This document shows, piece by piece, positions 28,798 to 36,813 of a DNA stretch of 64,000 nt (position 1 is its first letter; the number at the start of each line of letters is the position of its first letter). This DNA is from Mycolicibacterium sp. MU0050 (GTDB taxonomy: Bacteria > Actinomycetota > Actinomycetes > Mycobacteriales > Mycobacteriaceae): positions 248,001-312,000 of the forward strand of contig NZ_OY726395.1 in NCBI RefSeq assembly GCF_963378085.1, given 5' to 3'. The notes beneath the pieces were generated by a model. That model saw only the letters and a program-made list of their open reading frames with translations, was not told where the DNA came from and made no database searches. Made by a program: the position numbers and the translations under genes.

Positions 28798-29781
28798 ATG
28801 GCTAGGCTGGGCCTGACCGTTCCGTTCCAAAGTGACACGCTCGCAAGGCAAGCCGGCATTCTCGATGCGGTGGCGCCGCATGGTTTCACCGACCTCTGGT
28901 CGGCGGAGGCGGCCGGCTCGGATGCCTTCACCCCGCTGGCCGCGGCCGCGGTGAGCCACCCCGAATTCCGGCTGGGGACCGCGATCGTGCCCGCGTACAC
29001 GCGTGGGCCCGCGCTCTTGGCGATGTCGGCCGCCGCGCTGGCCGAGCTGGCGCAGTCACCGATCGCGCTCGGAATCGGCTCCAGCTCCGATGTGATCGTC
29101 GAAAAGTGGAACGGGCTGGAGTTCCACGCCCCGTATCAGCGAGTTCGGGATGTCGCGCACTTCCTGCGTCGCGCGTTCACCGGTGAGCGGGTCGAGATGG
29201 AGTGTGCCAGCTTCTCGATCAAAGGTTTTCGGCTCGAGCGTGTCCCGGAACGGGTGCCGAAGCTGCTGATCGCCGCGCTGCGCCCGGGGATGCTCCGGTT
29301 GGCGGCCCGAAGCGCCGACGGCGCGATCGTCAATTGGTTGTCGGCCACCGATGTGCACCGCGTCGCCGGTGTCGTCCGGGACATCGCTCCCGACGCCGAA
29401 ATCGTGGCGCGCCTCTTCGTCATTCCGAGCACCGACGTCGCCGCTGTGCGTGCCACCGCCAAGCGGACCATCGCCGCATATCTGAACGTCCCGGTGTACG
29501 CGGAGTTCCATCGGTGGCTGGGACGCGGTTCGGTGCTGGAACCAATGTGGACCAGCTGGCACAACGGCGACCGCAAAGGGGCGCTGGAGGCGATACCCGA
29601 CTCCCTGGTCGACGAGTTGTTCTTGTACGGCACCCCCGCCGAAATCGCCGACCGGGTCCGCGAGTACGCGCACGCCGGCGTCGACACCCCCATCCTCGCG
29701 GTGCTCCCCGCGCAGGGCGTCAGCGAACTGCGCCCGAGCGACGTCGCCCAGATCGGTGCCGCGTACGCGACACTCAACTAG
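28798..29781 (+). CDS. LLM-class F420-dependent oxidoreductase
   Basis: A 327-residue luciferase-like TIM barrel. Features include LGLTVPFQ at strand 1, the FTDLWSAEAAGSDAFTPLAAAA region, LGTAIVPAYTRGPALLAMSAAALAEL, and the F420-binding LGIGSSSDVIVEKWNG with the typical non-prolyl cis loop. The family oxidises or reduces lipid, alcohol or aromatic substrates with coenzyme F420; the substrate is unknown. A weak GAAGAGAGAA site precedes the ATG. It is convergent with the FAD monooxygenase gene, 14 nt away. Confidence 0.88.
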   Translation: MARLGLTVPFQSDTLARQAGILDAVAPHGFTDLWSAEAAGSDAFTPLAAAAVSHPEFRLGTAIVPAYTRGPALLAMSAAALAELAQSPIALGIGSSSDVIVEKWNGLEFHAPYQRVRDVAHFLRRAFTGERVEMECASFSIKGFRLERVPERVPKLLIAALRPGMLRLAARSADGAIVNWLSATDVHRVAGVVRDIAPDAEIVARLFVIPSTDVAAVRATAKRTIAAYLNVPVYAEFHRWLGRGSVLEPMWTSWHNGDRKGALEAIPDSLVDELFLYGTPAEIADRVREYAHAGVDTPILAVLPAQGVSELRPSDVAQIGAAYATLN

Positions 29782-29795
29782 GAACCGCCGGGACG

Positions 29796-31331
29796 CTATC
29801 CGAGCGACAGATGGTGGGCAGTCATCGCAAGCCGTAGTTGCGCCTCGTCGATGTTGTTGGCCTGCAACGGGATCGATGCGGCCACAAACTGGTCAGGCCG
29901 AACGAGATAGACGCGGTCGCGCCGCAACCGGCCGTGCTCGTCGGCACCGAAGTGGTGCGGCCCCTCGATCCAGTCCGGTAGCTCCGGGCGCGCCGGGCTG
30001 CCGGTGCCGTAGCAGTGCAGCTGCCACGTCATGGTCCGCAGGGCCTGCTGGTTGTCGCCGACCGGCGGCAGCCGACGCCCCACCACGGGGTCCTGTGTCC
30101 AGCGCGGTCGATCCTCGACGTAGCGATAGCGGATCCGGTACTGACCCAGGTAGCCGCCCAGGCGCGCACCCAGCCGCGTCTTCGCGACCCGCGGAACCGC
30201 CGTCGCACCCAGGACGGCCATGGCCCGCCGCAGCAGGGCGGGCACGGGGCTGCGGCGTCCGATCACGCCGAACGCCCGGTCGGTGACGTTCACCAGCGTC
30301 AGTGCCACCGGCCTGCGTTCGCGTTCGTATCCGTCCAGCGCCGCGCCATCCCGGCGGCCCTGGACCACGTCGGCCAGCAGCACCGCCAGATTGTGGGCGT
30401 CCTGCAGACCGGTGTTCATCCCCTGCCCGCCGACCGGGGAGTGCACGTGCGCCGCGTCGCCGGCCAGAAACACCGCACCGGCCCGGAACCGGGCGGCGAC
30501 CCGATGATGCACCCGGTAGGTGGAGAACCAGTCCACCGCGCCGTGCGTCAGCCCGTACTCGGCGTCGGCGGCCGCCAGCGCCTCGTCCTGGGAGACCTGG
30601 TCCTTGTGGGACAGCGCCACCAGCCGGGTGTGACCGCCCGGACCCATCGGAAAGATCACCGCGAACGTCGACTTGCCGATCCGCAGGTTCACCGCCGCCT
30701 CGGGCACCCCGCGCACGTCGTGCACGTCGGCGACCCAGAACGTCGCTTCGTCGGTCGTGCCCTCGAAGGGCAGGTTGAGCTGTCGTCGGACGGCCGAGGA
30801 CGCACCGTCGGCGCCGACACACCAGTGCGCGCGCACCCGCAGCAGCCCACCGTCGTGCTCGAGTAGCGCCTCCACCCGGCCACCGGCCTGCGCGGTGTGG
30901 TCCACCAAGTCGATCAGGCGGTGTCGCCAACGGAGGTCACCGCCGCCCGCGACCAGGGCGGTGCTGAGCACTTCCTCGTTGCGGCTCTGCTCGAAGACCT
31001 GGACGCCGGGAAAGCGGGTGGCGCCGACCTGTAGCAGCGTGATGTCGGGCCCGGGGCTGCGCGGCGAGGCGCCCACCTGTAGTCGGGTCGCTTGGTAGGC
31101 GCGGTGCAGCACGGTCTCGGCCAGCCCGAGCTGGTCGTAGATTTCCATCGAGCGGGCGTGCACCGCCAGCGCCCGGGATTCGCGGGTCGGCCCGGACTTG
31201 TGGTCCACCACCACCGCGGCGACGCCGCGACGCTGCAGGACCAACCCGGCCATCAGGCCCGTCGGGCCCGCACCGACGACCAGGACATCGGTGTCGACGG
31301 TGGGGAGATCGTGGAGACGGACGGTGGTCAC
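29796..31331 (-). CDS. FAD-dependent aromatic-ring monooxygenase
   Basis: A 511-residue class A flavoprotein hydroxylase (PheA/TfdB-MhpA-like). FAD motif VVGAGPTGLMAG is at residues 18-29, the DG motif in WCVGADGASSAVR, and the FAD-ribityl GDAAHVHSPVGGQGMNTGLQDAHNL near 290. It would insert one oxygen into a phenolic or polyketide substrate using NAD(P)H. The GTG at 31331 is preferred; upstream in-frame ATGs at 31409 and 31385 add a basic, unconserved leader. There is no neighbouring catabolic cluster. Confidence 0.88.
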   Translation of the reverse strand: MTTVRLHDLPTVDTDVLVVGAGPTGLMAGLVLQRRGVAAVVVDHKSGPTRESRALAVHARSMEIYDQLGLAETVLHRAYQATRLQVGASPRSPGPDITLLQVGATRFPGVQVFEQSRNEEVLSTALVAGGGDLRWRHRLIDLVDHTAQAGGRVEALLEHDGGLLRVRAHWCVGADGASSAVRRQLNLPFEGTTDEATFWVADVHDVRGVPEAAVNLRIGKSTFAVIFPMGPGGHTRLVALSHKDQVSQDEALAAADAEYGLTHGAVDWFSTYRVHHRVAARFRAGAVFLAGDAAHVHSPVGGQGMNTGLQDAHNLAVLLADVVQGRRDGAALDGYERERRPVALTLVNVTDRAFGVIGRRSPVPALLRRAMAVLGATAVPRVAKTRLGARLGGYLGQYRIRYRYVEDRPRWTQDPVVGRRLPPVGDNQQALRTMTWQLHCYGTGSPARPELPDWIEGPHHFGADEHGRLRRDRVYLVRPDQFVAASIPLQANNIDEAQLRLAMTAHHLSLG

Positions 31332-31509
31332 CGGTTCATTTTGACTCTCGCGGCGGGCGCTACGGGAGCGATCGCGGCGAACCATCAGTCGAGTTACAAA
31401 ACCGACCAATTAGTAACGCCAGTCACAATCTTCTGGAGAACCGCACGCGAACCCCTTACCGCTTGGTAACAATGTCGGGTAAGTGTGGGGATGGCTCAGG
31501 GGGTAGCCG

Positions 31510-31764
31510 GTGAGTTTCAGCGATGGGTGGCGCGGTGACGCGCGCGATTCGACCTCGATCATCGACCGGCGCATCGATCAGCTGTTGGCGCTGATCGCCG
31601 AGCACAGCCTGGATCCGGTGATCAGCGAGAAGGCCCAGGAGCTGCGGGTGACCCCCGAGCCGAGAGAGGATTGGTCGCAGAAGGCGCTGCAGGCCTTCCA
31701 CGACATGGCCGTGTTCCTCAGCATGAAGGGCGCCTCGGGCGCCGACGACCCGGTGGGGCGCTGA
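31510..31764 (+). CDS. Small conserved hypothetical protein next to the attachment site
   Basis: 84 residues with a GTG start: MSFSDGWRGDARDSTSIIDRR, then an amphipathic helical body (LLALIAEHSLDPVISEKAQEL, ALQAFHDMAVFLSM). I do not recognise a family. It is clearly host sequence because it lies outside the 44-bp repeat. A strong stem-loop with a T-run follows it, and before integration this would have lain just 3' of the tRNA-Pro gene on the other strand. Confidence 0.6.
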   Translation: MSFSDGWRGDARDSTSIIDRRIDQLLALIAEHSLDPVISEKAQELRVTPEPREDWSQKALQAFHDMAVFLSMKGASGADDPVGR

Positions 31765-31825
31765 CGGCTCGCTGACTCTGGCCGCCTCGACCAGCCCTCT
31801 CGGACGTCGAGGGGAACCGACAACC

Positions 31826-31866
31826 AAGAAGGCCCCGTTCCGGAAACCGGACCAGGGCCTTCTTTT
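31826..31866 (+). terminator. Intrinsic terminator with T-run, shared with the ancestral tRNA-Pro end
   Basis: AAGAAGGCCC (31827-31836) pairs with GGGCCTTCTT (31855-31864), with an inner CCGG/CCGG pairing, followed by TTTTT on the plus strand. It ends the 84-aa gene. It lies 14 nt from attL, so before insertion of the element it also followed the tRNA-Pro 3' end. Confidence 0.8.
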
Positions 31867-31879
31867 TGCGATCACACGA

Positions 31880-31923
31880 GTCGGGGTGGCGGGATTCGAA
31901 CCCACGACCTCTTCGTCCCGAAC
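31880..31923. repeat. attL core (displaced tRNA-Pro 3' half)
   Basis: 44 bp identical to 40475-40518. It comprises the T arm, acceptor strand and anticodon loop of tRNA-Pro without any 5' half, so it is not a second tRNA gene but the displaced end of the original one. Confidence 0.92.
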
Positions 31924-32024
31924 TCCACGAACTGGGCGTTTGCCAGGATTGGCTCTGTTGGATGGTTGGAATAAGTCCAGTTCAGGGGGTTGGCGACGTT
32001 GGCTCGATGCGGCGGTCGATGAAT

Positions 32025-32049
32025 CTACTGCGGACGCCCTGCGGACGGA
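32025..32049 (+). promoter_or_regulatory. Candidate integrase arm-site pair, left end
   Basis: The 25-nt block starting ctactgcgga and ending tgcggacgga contains two direct copies of CTGCGGACG 11 nt apart. It lies 101 nt inside attL. A copy with a single mismatch sits at 40381-40405 near attR in the same orientation, as expected for arm-type binding sites of a tyrosine recombinase. Confidence 0.5.
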
Positions 32050-32555
32050 GCTGTCTGTGCAACCCCATCGAGAACCAGCTCAATCAGCTTCTCTAGCGGT
32101 GGCCTTGCGGATGTGTTCATGCTTCCGGTCGCATCGAGAACCACGGCGGGCTTGCCGGAGTCGTCCCAGTGCAGGCTGATCTTCGACTTCACACCAAGCT
32201 CTGAATGGAGCATCCGGCTCGGCTGATACACCTCAGCCTCGACATCAACCTTGCGCAGTCCCGCCAGCGGGCGGAGCCAGCCGCGAGTCGCGGGGGCCGA
32301 CGAGTCTGTGTCTGCCGGCTTGAGAACTTCCATGCAGCCGAACACGCCTCCCCGAACCCAGTAGAAGGTCAGCAGTGTTTCGCCAGCGTCGGCCGTCATG
32401 TTTCGCAGCCCAAACAGGGCGTCAGGAACACCCCTGACCGTGGCACAGAGCGCGTACCAGGTCGCAGTTACTTGGATATCGGTTAGGCCGCTGTCGTGAA
32501 ACTCGACCGACTCGCGCATCGCGTCCAACACTTCTTGTACCAATACGTCAGCCAT
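32025..32555 (-). CDS. Unknown protein at the attL end of the element (possible cargo)
   Basis: 176 residues, starting MADVLVQEVLDAMRESVEFHD and ending TAPSAGRPQ. There is no membrane segment and no motif I recognise; it looks like a globular alpha/beta protein with a TFYWVRGGVFGCMEVL core and a WDDSGKPAVVLDATGSMN strand. It stands apart from the main operon, separated by about 300 nt with two hairpins, and occupies the position where satellites and prophages often carry host-benefit or anti-phage cargo. Its 3' end overlaps the candidate arm sites. Function is unknown. Confidence 0.65.
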   Translation of the reverse strand: MADVLVQEVLDAMRESVEFHDSGLTDIQVTATWYALCATVRGVPDALFGLRNMTADAGETLLTFYWVRGGVFGCMEVLKPADTDSSAPATRGWLRPLAGLRKVDVEAEVYQPSRMLHSELGVKSKISLHWDDSGKPAVVLDATGSMNTSARPPLEKLIELVLDGVAQTAPSAGRPQ

Positions 32556-32747
32556 AGGGCGTGAGGCTACGCCCGTCCGCAGACAAAATCGTTGAGGCGG
32601 AGTCGCGCCCGCCTCCGTGGAACGATTCAGCTCCCGATCAGGTTTGGCGGCCCAGATTTCCCCGGGAAGCGTACAGAGATGCGCGATTGGGCGCGGCCGT
32701 TGAAGCTCGTCAGTGTGGGGTAGAGGGTGCCCCGGTCCCCTTGGGGT

Positions 32748-32784
32748 GGGCCGCGGTGAGGGTCACCAGGTCTCACCGCGGCCC
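32748..32784 (-). terminator. Strong 13-bp stem-loop ending the capsid operon
   Basis: GGGCCGCGGTGAG (32748-32760) and CTCACCGCGGCCC (32772-32784) are perfect inverted repeats around an 11-nt loop, about 70 nt past the capsid stop codon. It is the probable end of the leftward operon; no U-run, as is common in mycobacteria. Confidence 0.65.
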
Positions 32785-32817
32785 GGTGGCGGGGAAAGGA
32801 TCAACCCGCCCGGACTG

Positions 32818-32842
32818 GTCCTCGGTCATCCGGTCCGAGGAC
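32818..32842 (-). terminator. Secondary stem-loop 12 nt after the capsid stop
   Basis: GTCCTCGG (32818-32825) pairs with CCGAGGAC (32835-32842). It precedes the stronger hairpin at 32748-32784 in the direction of transcription; together they look like a tandem terminator or a 3'-end-protecting structure. Confidence 0.45.
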
Positions 32843-32853
32843 TGCCGTTGCTT

Positions 32854-33678
32854 TTACGAGCCGTCGACGGTGAACTTGCCGATGCGGTCGGGCCGGGTGA
32901 CGCCCCAGCCGATGCGCCAGGTTGCGCGCAGCTGGACGCCGTCGGAGGCGAACAGGGCGTGCTCGCTGGTGGCCACGCTGACGGGTCCGACCGCGCTGAC
33001 GATGGCGGTGCGGTCGACGACGAGGCCGTTGCCGGCGGGGATGTAGCGGCTCTTGAGGACGGGCAGGGACAGCAGCATCGGCACGGCGTCGGTGACTCCG
33101 GCTCCGACGAGGCTGGCGTTGCTTCCGGATTCGGTCTTGAGTTTCTTCACCTCGGCGAATGCCTGTGGGTGCATGACGATGTGACTCGGGGTGCCGCCGT
33201 TGGATTCGATCTCGGCGATGAGGTCAACGAGGATATCGAGGTTGTTGCCGAGCTCGCCGCCGTTGATGATGTTCGAGACGTTGGTCAGGCCGGTTGGGCC
33301 GCCGACGTCTGCGATGTAGGAGTTGTCCGCCTTGGACACGAGGTCTCGGGCCACGGACTCGGCGACCTGAGTGGCGGTCTGGGTCTGCCGGAACTGCTCG
33401 GACGACAGGTTGACCAGGCGCACCAGCTTCTTGGTGCGGACCTCGAGCTCATCGAGGTCGGGGTCGTCCTCGGTGGCTGGGCTGCCTTCGGCGACGTATG
33501 CGGCGCTGTCGGCGTCTTTGACGAATGCGACGCGGACGGCGGGCTGGTCTCCGTCGACGCTGCCGGCCACGGTGCTGGTTTGCAGGATCAGCGCGGGGGC
33601 GACGACATCGGGGGCGGGGAAGAACGTCTGATCTGGCCGCCAGGCGTAGTCGGCGGTGCTGGTCGTGATTTGTGCCAT
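32854..33678 (-). CDS. Phage major capsid protein (HK97-fold-like)
   Basis: 274 residues. The start MAQITTSTADYAWRPDQTFF and the sequence EGSPATEDDPDLDELEVRTKKLVRLVNLSSEQ, then ESVARDLVSKADNSYIADVG, follow the N-arm, E-loop and spine-helix order of short actinophage capsid subunits. The later LIAEIESNGGTPSHIVMHPQAFAEVKKLK and LFASDGVQLRATWRIGWGV (A-domain end) support this. It has no delta or protease domain; scaffold is a separate gene just upstream. An AAGGACGACC site precedes the ATG. In the element's context it would build, or redirect, a capsid shell sized for the 8.6 kb genome. The HK97 assignment is by pattern, not by search. Confidence 0.78.
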   Translation of the reverse strand: MAQITTSTADYAWRPDQTFFPAPDVVAPALILQTSTVAGSVDGDQPAVRVAFVKDADSAAYVAEGSPATEDDPDLDELEVRTKKLVRLVNLSSEQFRQTQTATQVAESVARDLVSKADNSYIADVGGPTGLTNVSNIINGGELGNNLDILVDLIAEIESNGGTPSHIVMHPQAFAEVKKLKTESGSNASLVGAGVTDAVPMLLSLPVLKSRYIPAGNGLVVDRTAIVSAVGPVSVATSEHALFASDGVQLRATWRIGWGVTRPDRIGKFTVDGS

Positions 33679-33766
33679 TGTGGTCGTCCTTCAGGTAAGC
33701 GCAGCCGAAGCAGTGATTTGGCCTTGTGCTCGCTGGCCTGCTGGCCTGGCGGCTGCCCACCTGGGC

Positions 33767-33814
33767 GATCTGTGCGAGCCCGGTGGCTTCTGCCTGAGCG
33801 GGCTCGCACAGATC
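33767..33814 (-). terminator. 15-bp perfect hairpin between scaffold and capsid genes
   Basis: GATCTGTGCGAGCCC (33767-33781) and GGGCTCGCACAGATC (33800-33814) are perfectly complementary around an 18-nt loop. It starts 3 nt beyond the scaffold stop codon and lies 90 nt before the capsid start. It may be a leaky terminator or an RNA-processing element that sets the scaffold-to-capsid ratio. Confidence 0.6.
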
Positions 33815-33817
33815 ATT

Positions 33818-34270
33818 CTACCGCCTGTCCTTCGGCTTGAAGGCGTCGGCGAAGGTGTTGTTGTTTCCTGCCGTGATGCGGTCGCGGCTGGTGACAGTGG
33901 AGGTCGATTCGGTTGCGCTGGAAGGTTTCTGCCAGTGGGGTCGGGCAGTCAGGATCTGTGCGACACGCTCGGTCACCCGGTCGGTGTCGACGTTTCCGCT
34001 GTCGTCGAGCAGTTCGGTGAGGTCGTCGTTGTCGTGCCAGATGTCGGCGCCGTCGGCGAGGCGCTGGCCGGCGAGGCGTTCGACCTCGGCGCGCTGCATG
34101 GCGGTGAGCTGTGTCCGCAGGGTGTCGCGGTCGGCTTCGGCGGCCTGGGCGCGGAGCCGGTACTTCTTGGCTTCGGAGGCCCGGTTGTCGGTATCTGCCG
34201 TGTTGTCCGGCGCTTGTGCGTTGTCGACTGGCTCGGTGGTTTCGGTTGGGGTGTCGGGTGTTTCACTCAT
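33818..34270 (-). CDS. Capsid scaffolding-like protein
   Basis: A 150-residue, highly charged protein. An acidic, disordered N-terminus (SETPDTPTETTEPVDNAQ) leads into a coiled-coil helix at about residues 33-75 (KYRLRAQAAEADRDTLRTQL, AEVERLAGQRL), and the tail is basic (FKPKDRR). This layout, the size and the position directly before the capsid gene are typical of actinophage scaffold proteins, which guide procapsid assembly and then leave. In a satellite it could also enforce a smaller shell. There are no catalytic residues. Confidence 0.72.
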   Translation of the reverse strand: MSETPDTPTETTEPVDNAQAPDNTADTDNRASEAKKYRLRAQAAEADRDTLRTQLTAMQRAEVERLAGQRLADGADIWHDNDDLTELLDDSGNVDTDRVTERVAQILTARPHWQKPSSATESTSTVTSRDRITAGNNNTFADAFKPKDRR

Positions 34271-34532
34271 CGGTGTCGTCCTCGCGGTAGCTGATTTCGA
34301 TGGATTCGCGTAGTACGCCGAGGATGTTCTCGGGCTGGTCGCCGAGGACGTTGGCGAGCTGGCGGGTCAAAATGGTCGCCATACTGACCGATGCGGACAG
34401 CATCATGAGGGCGTCGGTGTGGCTAGATTCGGAGATCAGGGCGTTGGCGGTTTGGTCTCTGGTGTCGTTGAATTCGGCTTCGAGTAGAGCTAGGGCCGAG
34501 AGTGTCGCGGCCTGGCGGTCGGGTTTGGTCAT
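34263..34532 (-). CDS. Small helical hypothetical protein of the element (89 aa)
   Basis: 89 residues, starting MTKPDRQAATLSALALLEAE, mostly helical, with a central LMMLSASVSMATILTRQLANVLG and an acidic end (SYREDDTDE). No family is recognised. The start overlaps the upstream gene by 4 nt and its stop overlaps the scaffold gene by 8 nt, so it is translated as part of the same polycistron. Candidate roles, by position only, are assembly or packaging-redirecting factor. Confidence 0.6.
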   Translation of the reverse strand: MTKPDRQAATLSALALLEAEFNDTRDQTANALISESSHTDALMMLSASVSMATILTRQLANVLGDQPENILGVLRESIEISYREDDTDE

Positions 34533-34747
34533 GGGGTGTTCCTTTCGATGGTGTCGGCGATTTGGTTGATGAGTGCGGTTGCGGCGGCGGTTGACAGGAC
34601 GTACTGGCCGACTCGGACTAGGCCGTCGGGTTCTGCCCGGACTTCGGGGTGCTCGTTGCGGCAGGCGAGGCAGATGCCGCTGCGGGCGTGGGTGCGGCGT
34701 GTGCGGCATTGGCGGCATCGCCGGTAGGAGGGGCGGCGGGTGGCCAT
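34529..34747 (-). CDS. Small zinc-ribbon-like protein of the element (72 aa)
   Basis: 72 residues. Two Cys pairs, CRQC and CLAC, separated by 13 residues of basic sequence (RTRRTHARSGI), form a probable zinc ribbon at residues 11-31. The C-terminal half is hydrophobic and helical (YVLSTAAATALINQIADTI). It is probably a nucleic-acid-binding or adaptor protein. It starts directly after the WhiB-like stop and overlaps the next gene by 4 nt. Confidence 0.6.
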   Translation of the reverse strand: MATRRPSYRRCRQCRTRRTHARSGICLACRNEHPEVRAEPDGLVRVGQYVLSTAAATALINQIADTIERNTP

Positions 34748-35044
34748 TCAGCCGGCTTTTCTGGCGGGTCGCCCGATTGGCTTCGGGGTGTTGATTTGGC
34801 CGGCGACGACTCCGCGTGGGCGTTTGGACTTCGGCAGTGAGTCCACCCATTCGGCGCAGCTGGCCAACGCTGGACAGGTGCGGCACACGTGCTGCGCTGT
34901 CTGATAGCGGTATTCGGTGTCCTCGGGGGTTTCGCCGGGAGGGGCGGGGTCGAACGCTTCCCATAGGCCGACGCAGGCGGCGTCGGGGAGCTCTGGCGCC
35001 AGGGCCAGGGCGTCGAACAGGTCTTGTGGGGTGAAGTAGCTCAT
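34748..35044 (-). CDS. WhiB-family iron-sulfur regulator of the element
   Basis: 98 residues. The four cluster cysteines are Cys24, Cys54, Cys57 and Cys63 (CxxC plus CAEW), with the characteristic HVCRTCPALASCAEWV spacing. The usual G[VI]WGG turn is replaced by RGVVAGQ, followed by a basic tail (PIGRPARKAG) that could contact DNA. WhiB proteins bind the primary sigma factor through a [4Fe-4S] cluster. Phage versions (TM4 WhiB) dampen host whiB2 and block superinfection; the same may hold here. ATGA overlap with the ATPase stop. Confidence 0.85.
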   Translation of the reverse strand: MSYFTPQDLFDALALAPELPDAACVGLWEAFDPAPPGETPEDTEYRYQTAQHVCRTCPALASCAEWVDSLPKSKRPRGVVAGQINTPKPIGRPARKAG

Positions 35045-36813
35045 GCTGTCTCCTCGGTTCGGATGATGTTCCAGACCCGTTCGTTGCGGGCCTCGCCGTG
35101 CGCGGGCGCCGACTCGATCCGGCCGGAGCGCACCAGGGTTTTGCGGGCGGTGTCACGGTCAATTCCGGCGGCGGTCGCGGCGCAGTAGAAGTGGTCTTGG
35201 TCGACGACTTCGGTATTTGCTGGGAGCTTGTCGACGTAGTTGTGAACCCACTGGGTTGCCGAGACGTAGCCGGTCTGGCTGGTGCCGGTGATCGCGTAGG
35301 TTCGTGTGCTGCCGGAGCGGTCGATCATCGTGAGCAGTCCGGTGGTGGCGATGGCGTTGGAGATCGATGCCTGGGAGTAGCCGGCGGCCTTCCCTGCCTC
35401 CTGCACAGCAAACGAGGTGGTGGTGGTGTCGCCGGCAGATTTGAGGTCGTCTACGAAACGGGCCAGCCACTTCGTGCATGACTCTTTCGACTGCCCGGTT
35501 TCGTGTGACCTGCGGGTATCCAGATCAGTGACCGTGGCGGGGTGGTCACGGGTGACCTCCGAGGTCACCCCTGCTGAACTGGGTGTTTCAGGGGTGACCC
35601 GGTTGGTCACGGGTGACCCGATCCGGTATCGCACACTGTTGTGCTCGCCCGGGCGCATTGCCACCAGTCCATCGCCTTCCAGCAAAGCGATAGCTTGGTC
35701 GAAAAGCTCTCGTTTCTCCCGCTTGCCGAGGCGGCGGCGAAGATCGCCACCGGCTTGCTCTCCGTCGCGTTCAAGCATTCGTAGGATTGAGCGTTTGACG
35801 GTTTCCAGGCGGCTGGCGTCGTAAAAGTCCTCACCGGCCGCGCGAGCTACAGCCCGCTCTCGGACCTTTGCTCGTGCGGCCTGGCGGTCGTAGTCGATGA
35901 CGGCTTGGCGGGTGGCGTCGGACTTGGCCATGATGACCTCGGATAGCTGCCAATCCAGCTCGGAGATGACCGAACGGTGGTCCATTACCGCGAGGGCGGC
36001 GGCGACCTTCAGCCGAGTCAGCGTCCGGTGACCGTCGAGGGCGTCGAGTTGGCCGCGCTGGTTGGCCAGCAGTCCTGCCGCGACGTACTGGGCGATGTCC
36101 GGAGTGCCGTACTGGATCAATACCTGCCTGTCCGCCAGCGCCCACTCCGGCAGCTTCGTGTCCAGGACGTGGTCTGGCTCAGGGCCGGGCGTATCTGGGA
36201 TGGAGGGATCGGTGACGGACCCCCACACCATGCGCTGCGGTGTTCCACCACTTACGTCGTCGAGCAGGACGGCCGTGTGGCCGTACTGCGCGCTGATGGA
36301 CAGGCACAGCCGGTAGGAGTCGGCCGGCACGGATCGAGTCGTTGCCGAGGAAGCGCCCTTGCTGCCCAACCGATCACCAGTCAGTGCCGCCTTGATGGTG
36401 GCCCGGGTGTTGTTACCCTGGCCTGCGTTCAACGCGGTGAAGTGGTCGATTTCCGACAGCGTGATGAGTGCGCGGGTGATCCGGTCCTCGGGGTTCTTCG
36501 TCTCCTTGAACAGTTCATGGACGCCCTGTCCGGAACCGAGTGCTTCCTCATGAATGTCGGGGGCGGGCCAGACGATGCGCGCCAGCTTGTCAGTGACGCC
36601 TTTGCCGGCGCCTGACCGACCGATGAGCACAATGGCCATGTTCAGCGACGCTGGGGCCGGCGGCCCGGGCAACATCACACGGTGACTGGTGGAGACGATT
36701 ACCCGCAGTAGGACGGCTAGCAGCAGCGCCCATGGGGCTACGTACCGGGCGCGTGCCCATTGGTGAATCAGGTTGAGCTGGTCGGTGGCCGACCAGAATT
36801 CGTCGTCGGTCAA
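35041..36813 (-). CDS. P-loop replication ATPase/helicase-like protein of the element
   Basis: 590 residues. Walker A GRSGAGKG is at 65-72 and a Walker B-like LITLSEID at 116-123, with a following SxxKGASS-type sensor region; the C-terminal 200 residues look like two winged-helix modules (DLRRRLGKREKRELFDQAI, EAGKAAGYSQASISNAI). The family is probably the DUF3987/phage-plasmid primase-associated ATPase group. It would unwind or load at the element's origin together with the primase gene just upstream. The TTG start at 36813 is dictated by the TTGA overlap with that gene's stop; no ATG is available before the conserved sequence. Confidence 0.7.
   Translation of the reverse strand: MTDDEFWSATDQLNLIHQWARARYVAPWALLLAVLLRVIVSTSHRVMLPGPPAPASLNMAIVLIGRSGAGKGVTDKLARIVWPAPDIHEEALGSGQGVHELFKETKNPEDRITRALITLSEIDHFTALNAGQGNNTRATIKAALTGDRLGSKGASSATTRSVPADSYRLCLSISAQYGHTAVLLDDVSGGTPQRMVWGSVTDPSIPDTPGPEPDHVLDTKLPEWALADRQVLIQYGTPDIAQYVAAGLLANQRGQLDALDGHRTLTRLKVAAALAVMDHRSVISELDWQLSEVIMAKSDATRQAVIDYDRQAARAKVRERAVARAAGEDFYDASRLETVKRSILRMLERDGEQAGGDLRRRLGKREKRELFDQAIALLEGDGLVAMRPGEHNSVRYRIGSPVTNRVTPETPSSAGVTSEVTRDHPATVTDLDTRRSHETGQSKESCTKWLARFVDDLKSAGDTTTTSFAVQEAGKAAGYSQASISNAIATTGLLTMIDRSGSTRTYAITGTSQTGYVSATQWVHNYVDKLPANTEVVDQDHFYCAATAAGIDRDTARKTLVRSGRIESAPAHGEARNERVWNIIRTEETA

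Larger units (their letters stand above)
32556..32853. other. Gene-free region inside the element
   Basis: No supportable ORF is present. The right part holds the two hairpins that follow the capsid gene. The left part (32556-32700) must carry the promoter of the 176-aa gene. No packaging (cos/pac) site can be recognised by eye, though this is a plausible place for one. Confidence 0.5.

Noticed and set aside
31880..31955. A second tRNA-Pro gene at the left boundary
   Set aside because: Only the 3' half is present; sequence beyond 31923 cannot form the 5' anticodon, D or acceptor strands, so this is the displaced att site.
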